Assembly: GCF_947581915.1 (NCBI RefSeq)
Contig: NZ_CANPWG010000056.1
Span: 1 to 64,000, forward strand
DNA: 64,000 nucleotides
Origin: Candidatus Palauibacter scopulicola
GTDB taxonomy: Bacteria > Gemmatimonadota > Gemmatimonadetes > Palauibacterales > Palauibacteraceae
Direction of reading: 5' to 3'
Shown here: positions 61,217 through 64,000 of the stretch, in pieces
Layout: every line of letters starts with the position of its first letter
How positions within the stretch are numbered: the stretch's first letter is position 1
Translations under genes and position numbers: made by a program
Notes under the pieces: generated by a model
Seen by the model: the letters and a program-made list of their open reading frames with translations, nothing else
Told to the model about the DNA's origin: nothing
Databases searched by the model: none

Positions 61217-63558
61217 GACGACCCCCGCAGGAGTTCGAACAGGCGGCCGGGGCTCAGCGGGATGTCGAGGATCTCCAGTCCCGGCGCGATGTCGGCCAGC
61301 GCATCCTCGACGGCCTGCGCGAAGGCGGCCGCGACCGGGATCGCGCCGCCCTCCCCCACCCCCTTCGTCCCCAGCGGATTCAGCGTCGATGGCGTCTCGA
61401 GGTGGGCCGTCTCGATCGCGGGGACGTCCGTCGATGTCGGGAGCAGGTAGTCCATGAACGAGGCGTTGCTCGTCCCGCCGAACTCGTCGAACACGAGTTC
61501 CTCGTAGAAGGCGTTTCCGATCCCGGCCGCGACGCCGCCGTGGATCTGGCCTTCCACGATCGTCGGGTTGATCACCGTCCCGCAGTCGTGCACGACGATG
61601 TAGCGCAGGATCTCGACCATCGCCGTCTCGGGATCCACCGCGACGACGACGGCGTGGGTTCCGTTCGCGGTCGTCCCGTACGGCGGGCCGAAGTACGAGG
61701 TCGCCTCCAGCCCCGGCTCGGTCCCCGGCTGCACGGCTCCGCGCAGCGGGTTGGCGCTCACCGCGAGCGCGCCGAGGTCGACGGACAGGTCCGGGGCGCC
61801 CCGCACGCGGGCGGCGCCGTCGGCGAGTTCAAGGTCATCGGGATCGACCTCGAGCGCCGCCGCGGCGTGTCCCAGGATCTTCTCCCGCACGGACTGCGCC
61901 GCGGCGTGGATCGCGTTGCCAGCGACGACCGCCCCGCGGCTCGCGAAGGTGCCCGTCCCCCAGTGGAAGTCGCTCGTGTCACCCGTCACCACCCGCACAT
62001 CGGACGGCGCCACCCCGACCGCGTCGGCCACGATCTGCGCGAAGGAGGTGAAGTGCCCCTGGCCCTGGGTACCCACGCCGGTCGCGAGGCGGACCGTGCC
62101 ACCGGGTTCGACGGTGATCCGCGCGCCCTCGTAGGGGCCGATTCCCGTCCCCTCCACGTAGTTGACGACGCCGACGCCGACCGCGCGTCCGTCCGCCCGC
62201 ACCCGTTCGCGTTCCCGCCGGAACGTCTCGTGCCCGACGAGACGGACGGCCTCCTCCAGCGACTCCTCGTAACTCCCGCTGTCGTACCGGAGCGGGGCGA
62301 AGTCCTGGTACATGATCTCGTGGTTGTACGGAAACTCGTCCGTACCGATCACGTTGCGGCGGCGGATCTCGACCGGATCGAGGCCGAGGCCGCGCGCCGC
62401 GAGGTCGAGCAGGCGCTCCATGACGAACACGCCGTGCTGCCGCCCGGCGCCGCGCACGGGCGTGACGATCGGCTTGTTCGTGAAGGCGACCCGGAACTCG
62501 CTCTCGTAGCTCGGCACCCGGTAGGGCCCGAGCAGCGTGCACTGGCTGTTGATGGGGATCGTGAGGCCGTAGGGGTCGTAGGCCCCCGAGTCGTGGATGA
62601 AGATGTCGCGCACGCCCAGGATCCGGCCCTCGCGCGTCACCGCGATCTCCGCCTCGTGCAGTTGCCCCCGCTCCTGGGTCGTGGCGAAGAAGTTCTCGTA
62701 CCGGTCCTCGACCCACTTCACGGGCCGCCCCAGCCGGATCGAGGCCCAGGGGACGAGGATCTCCTCCGCGTAGAACATGATCTTCGGGCCGAAACCGCCG
62801 CCCACGAAGGGGGCGATGAACCGCACCTGCGACTCCGACAGGCCGAGCGCCGCGGCGACGACGTTGCGCACCGGAATGGGGGCCTGCGTCGTGTCCCACA
62901 CCTGCAGCCGGTCAGCCCGCGCATCCCACTCGGCCACGACGGCCCGGTTCTCGATCGCGCCCCCGATCCCGCGGTCGTAGCTGAAGCGGCGCTCCAGGAC
63001 GAGGTCGGCCCGCGCGCGCGCGGCGGCGTAGTCCCCCTTCGTCTGCCGGACGTGCGCGGCGAGGTTCGACGGGAGGTCTTCATGCACCCGCGGCGCGTCC
63101 CCATCGAGCGCTCGTCCGAGATCCACGACGGGATCGAGCGGCTCGATGTCGGCCTCCACGAGCTGGGCCGCGTCCTCGGCCACGTAGCGGCTCTCCGCGA
63201 CGATCATGGCCAGCGCCTCGCCCTGGTGCCGGATCCGCTCGCGGACGAGCGGGAGCGCGGTGCGCGCGTGGAACACCAGCCCTTCGAGCGGCGGCGGCGG
63301 GACGAGCACCGCGCCGGGACGAAGAAGCGGGCCGAGATCGGCGGCCGTGAAGACGGCGTGGACTCCGGGGTGCGAGCGGGCCCGCTCCACGTCCAGCCGA
63401 CGCAGCCGTCCGGCCGGCAGGTCGCTGCGCACGAAGGCGACGTGCAGCGCGCCCGGCGGCTCGACGTCCTCCACGAACTGCGCGCGCCCAGCCAGGAGCC
63501 GCGCGTCCTCGTTGCGCGGCACCCGCGCCCCGACCCACGTCCCGCCCGCCCGGCTCAT
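61213..63558 (-). CDS. Molybdopterin-binding large subunit of a Mo-hydroxylase (form II CoxL-like)
   Basis: 781 residues. [16 protein letters not shown] binds cofactor, [19 protein letters not shown] is the active-site loop, and [12 protein letters not shown] holds the catalytic Glu near the C-terminus. True aerobic CO dehydrogenase (form I) has AYxCSFR in this loop, but here it reads RGAGR, the form II type found in many uncharacterised hydroxylases. It probably hydroxylates an N-heterocycle or aldehyde. ATG 63558; 16 bases after the small-subunit stop. Confidence 0.93.
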   Translation of the reverse strand: MSRAGGTWVGARVPRNEDARLLAGRAQFVEDVEPPGALHVAFVRSDLPAGRLRRLDVERARSHPGVHAVFTAADLGPLLRPGAVLVPPPPLEGLVFHARTALPLVRERIRHQGEALAMIVAESRYVAEDAAQLVEADIEPLDPVVDLGRALDGDAPRVHEDLPSNLAAHVRQTKGDYAAARARADLVLERRFSYDRGIGGAIENRAVVAEWDARADRLQVWDTTQAPIPVRNVVAAALGLSESQVRFIAPFVGGGFGPKIMFYAEEILVPWASIRLGRPVKWVEDRYENFFATTQERGQLHEAEIAVTREGRILGVRDIFIHDSGAYDPYGLTIPINSQCTLLGPYRVPSYESEFRVAFTNKPIVTPVRGAGRQHGVFVMERLLDLAARGLGLDPVEIRRRNVIGTDEFPYNHEIMYQDFAPLRYDSGSYEESLEEAVRLVGHETFRRERERVRADGRAVGVGVVNYVEGTGIGPYEGARITVEPGGTVRLATGVGTQGQGHFTSFAQIVADAVGVAPSDVRVVTGDTSDFHWGTGTFASRGAVVAGNAIHAAAQSVREKILGHAAAALEVDPDDLELADGAARVRGAPDLSVDLGALAVSANPLRGAVQPGTEPGLEATSYFGPPYGTTANGTHAVVVAVDPETAMVEILRYIVVHDCGTVINPTIVEGQIHGGVAAGIGNAFYEELVFDEFGGTSNASFMDYLLPTSTDVPAIETAHLETPSTLNPLGTKGVGEGGAIPVAAAFAQAVEDALADIAPGLEILDIPLSPGRLFELLRGSS

Positions 63559-63574
63559 GGGCGGTCCATCCGGC

Positions 63575-64000
63575 TCACGGCTCCCCCTCCCCGACGGCGC
63601 CGTCCGCCGCGAGGCGCTCGGCCGCGAGCGCGACCCCCTCCACGATGTTGTGGTAGCCCGTGCAGCGGCACAGGTGCCCGGACACCGCCTCGCGGATCTC
63701 CTCCCTCGAAGGCGCCGGGTTGTCGCGCAGGAAGGCCTCGGCCGTCATGAGGATGCCCGGGGTGCAGAAGCCGCACTGCAGGCCGTGCGCCTCGTGCAGG
63801 GCCCGCTGGACCGGATGCAGTCGTTCGACGGTGATCGCTTCTCCCGGCTGCACTTCGGCGAGTCCCTCGACCGTCGTCACTTCGTGCCCGTCGATCTGCA
63901 CCGCGAACAGGAGGCAGGCCCGGACCGGCTCCCCATCCAGTTGCACGGTGCACGCCCCGCACACGCCGTGCTCGCACCCCACGTGCGTGCCGGTAAGTCC
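63575..64000 (-). CDS. 2Fe-2S small subunit of the Mo-hydroxylase, 5' end missing
   Basis: 141 codons plus stop visible; the gene runs off the right edge of the window. It opens in frame with [19 protein letters not shown], the plant-type 2Fe-2S motif, followed by [13 protein letters not shown] and [11 protein letters not shown], the second 2Fe-2S cluster of the helical domain. It carries electrons between the Mo and FAD subunits. About 20-30 N-terminal residues lie beyond the window. First gene of the visible operon. Confidence 0.95.
   Translation of the reverse strand, partial: GLTGTHVGCEHGVCGACTVQLDGEPVRACLLFAVQIDGHEVTTVEGLAEVQPGEAITVERLHPVQRALHEAHGLQCGFCTPGILMTAEAFLRDNPAPSREEIREAVSGHLCRCTGYHNIVEGVALAAERLAADGAVGEGEP

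Noticed and set aside
61213..63558. Aerobic CO dehydrogenase
   Set aside because: The active-site loop reads RGAGR, not the AYxCSFR of form I CoxL, so CO oxidation is not supported.

Overview
The window is a 64-kb piece of a high-GC bacterial chromosome, almost fully coding, with no insertion sequences, prophage genes, CRISPR arrays or rRNA. GTG and TTG starts are common, and neighbouring genes repeatedly overlap by four bases. The gene content suggests a Gemmatimonadota-like, aerobic heterotroph: a class II B12-dependent ribonucleotide reductase, ECF sigma operons with polymer-forming and LiaF-like proteins, many secreted lipoproteins, sodium:solute symporters and a Mo-hydroxylase cluster. 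This assignment is an inference from style and content. No marker gene was compared.

Layout. 1-0.45 kb: start of tuf with tRNA-Tyr and tRNA-Thr upstream, one promoter for all. 0.5-6.5 kb (minus): glmM, glmS, a DUF1232 protein, a secreted protein and cysS. 6.7-15.3 kb (plus): a transsulfuration PLP enzyme, an M48 protease, purD, mutM, then an ECF sigma/anti-sigma operon whose anti-sigma gene is cut by an in-frame amber codon, followed by a polymer-forming membrane protein and a toast-rack-like exported protein. 15.2-16.5 kb: Mrp and a NifU-like Fe-S scaffold. 16.5-26.6 kb (minus): pyk, a PhnP-like hydrolase, lepA, glucokinase-type ROK, PfkB kinase, two STAS regulators and a penicillin-acylase-type hydrolase, mostly with 4-base overlaps. 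26.6-31.8 kb: a small unknown gene with a structured leader, rpsU, ispG and nrdJ with an elaborate control region. 31.8-37.5 kb (minus): a cell-wall recycling operon, murQ(-DinB fusion), anmK, GH3/nagZ-type, sodium symporter. 37.7-47.3 kb: nth, a lipoprotein, an ABC exporter, a fur-family gene with agmatinase, coaE-nrnA, an A-type Fe-S carrier, a PHP phosphoesterase and a sirtuin. 47.3-52.1 kb: an MntR/DtxR regulator and several secreted proteins or lipoproteins. 52.2-64 kb: DUF3311 plus symporter, converging on a catabolic cluster of an M20 peptidase, amidase, serine beta-lactamase-like hydrolase, metal cyclase, malonyl-CoA-synthetase-like ligase and a three-subunit Mo-hydroxylase that runs off the end of the window.

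How they work together. The glm pair makes UDP-GlcNAc precursors, while murQ/anmK/GH3/SSS recover wall amino sugars. The nrdJ promoter has a textbook NrdR box pair, one box lying between -35 and -10, and a terminator-like hairpin in its leader. The last 12 kb reads as an uptake-and-degradation module for an N-heterocycle or ureide-like compound feeding (methyl)malonate into CoA metabolism. This is a hypothesis, because no substrate can be read from the sequence.

The items most worth a second look are the amber codon at a repeat-conserved Trp position in the anti-sigma gene, the MurQ-DinB fusion, the nrdJ control region, the paired STAS regulators in a sugar-kinase operon, and the Mo-hydroxylase/ACSF3-like/cyclase/amidase cluster.
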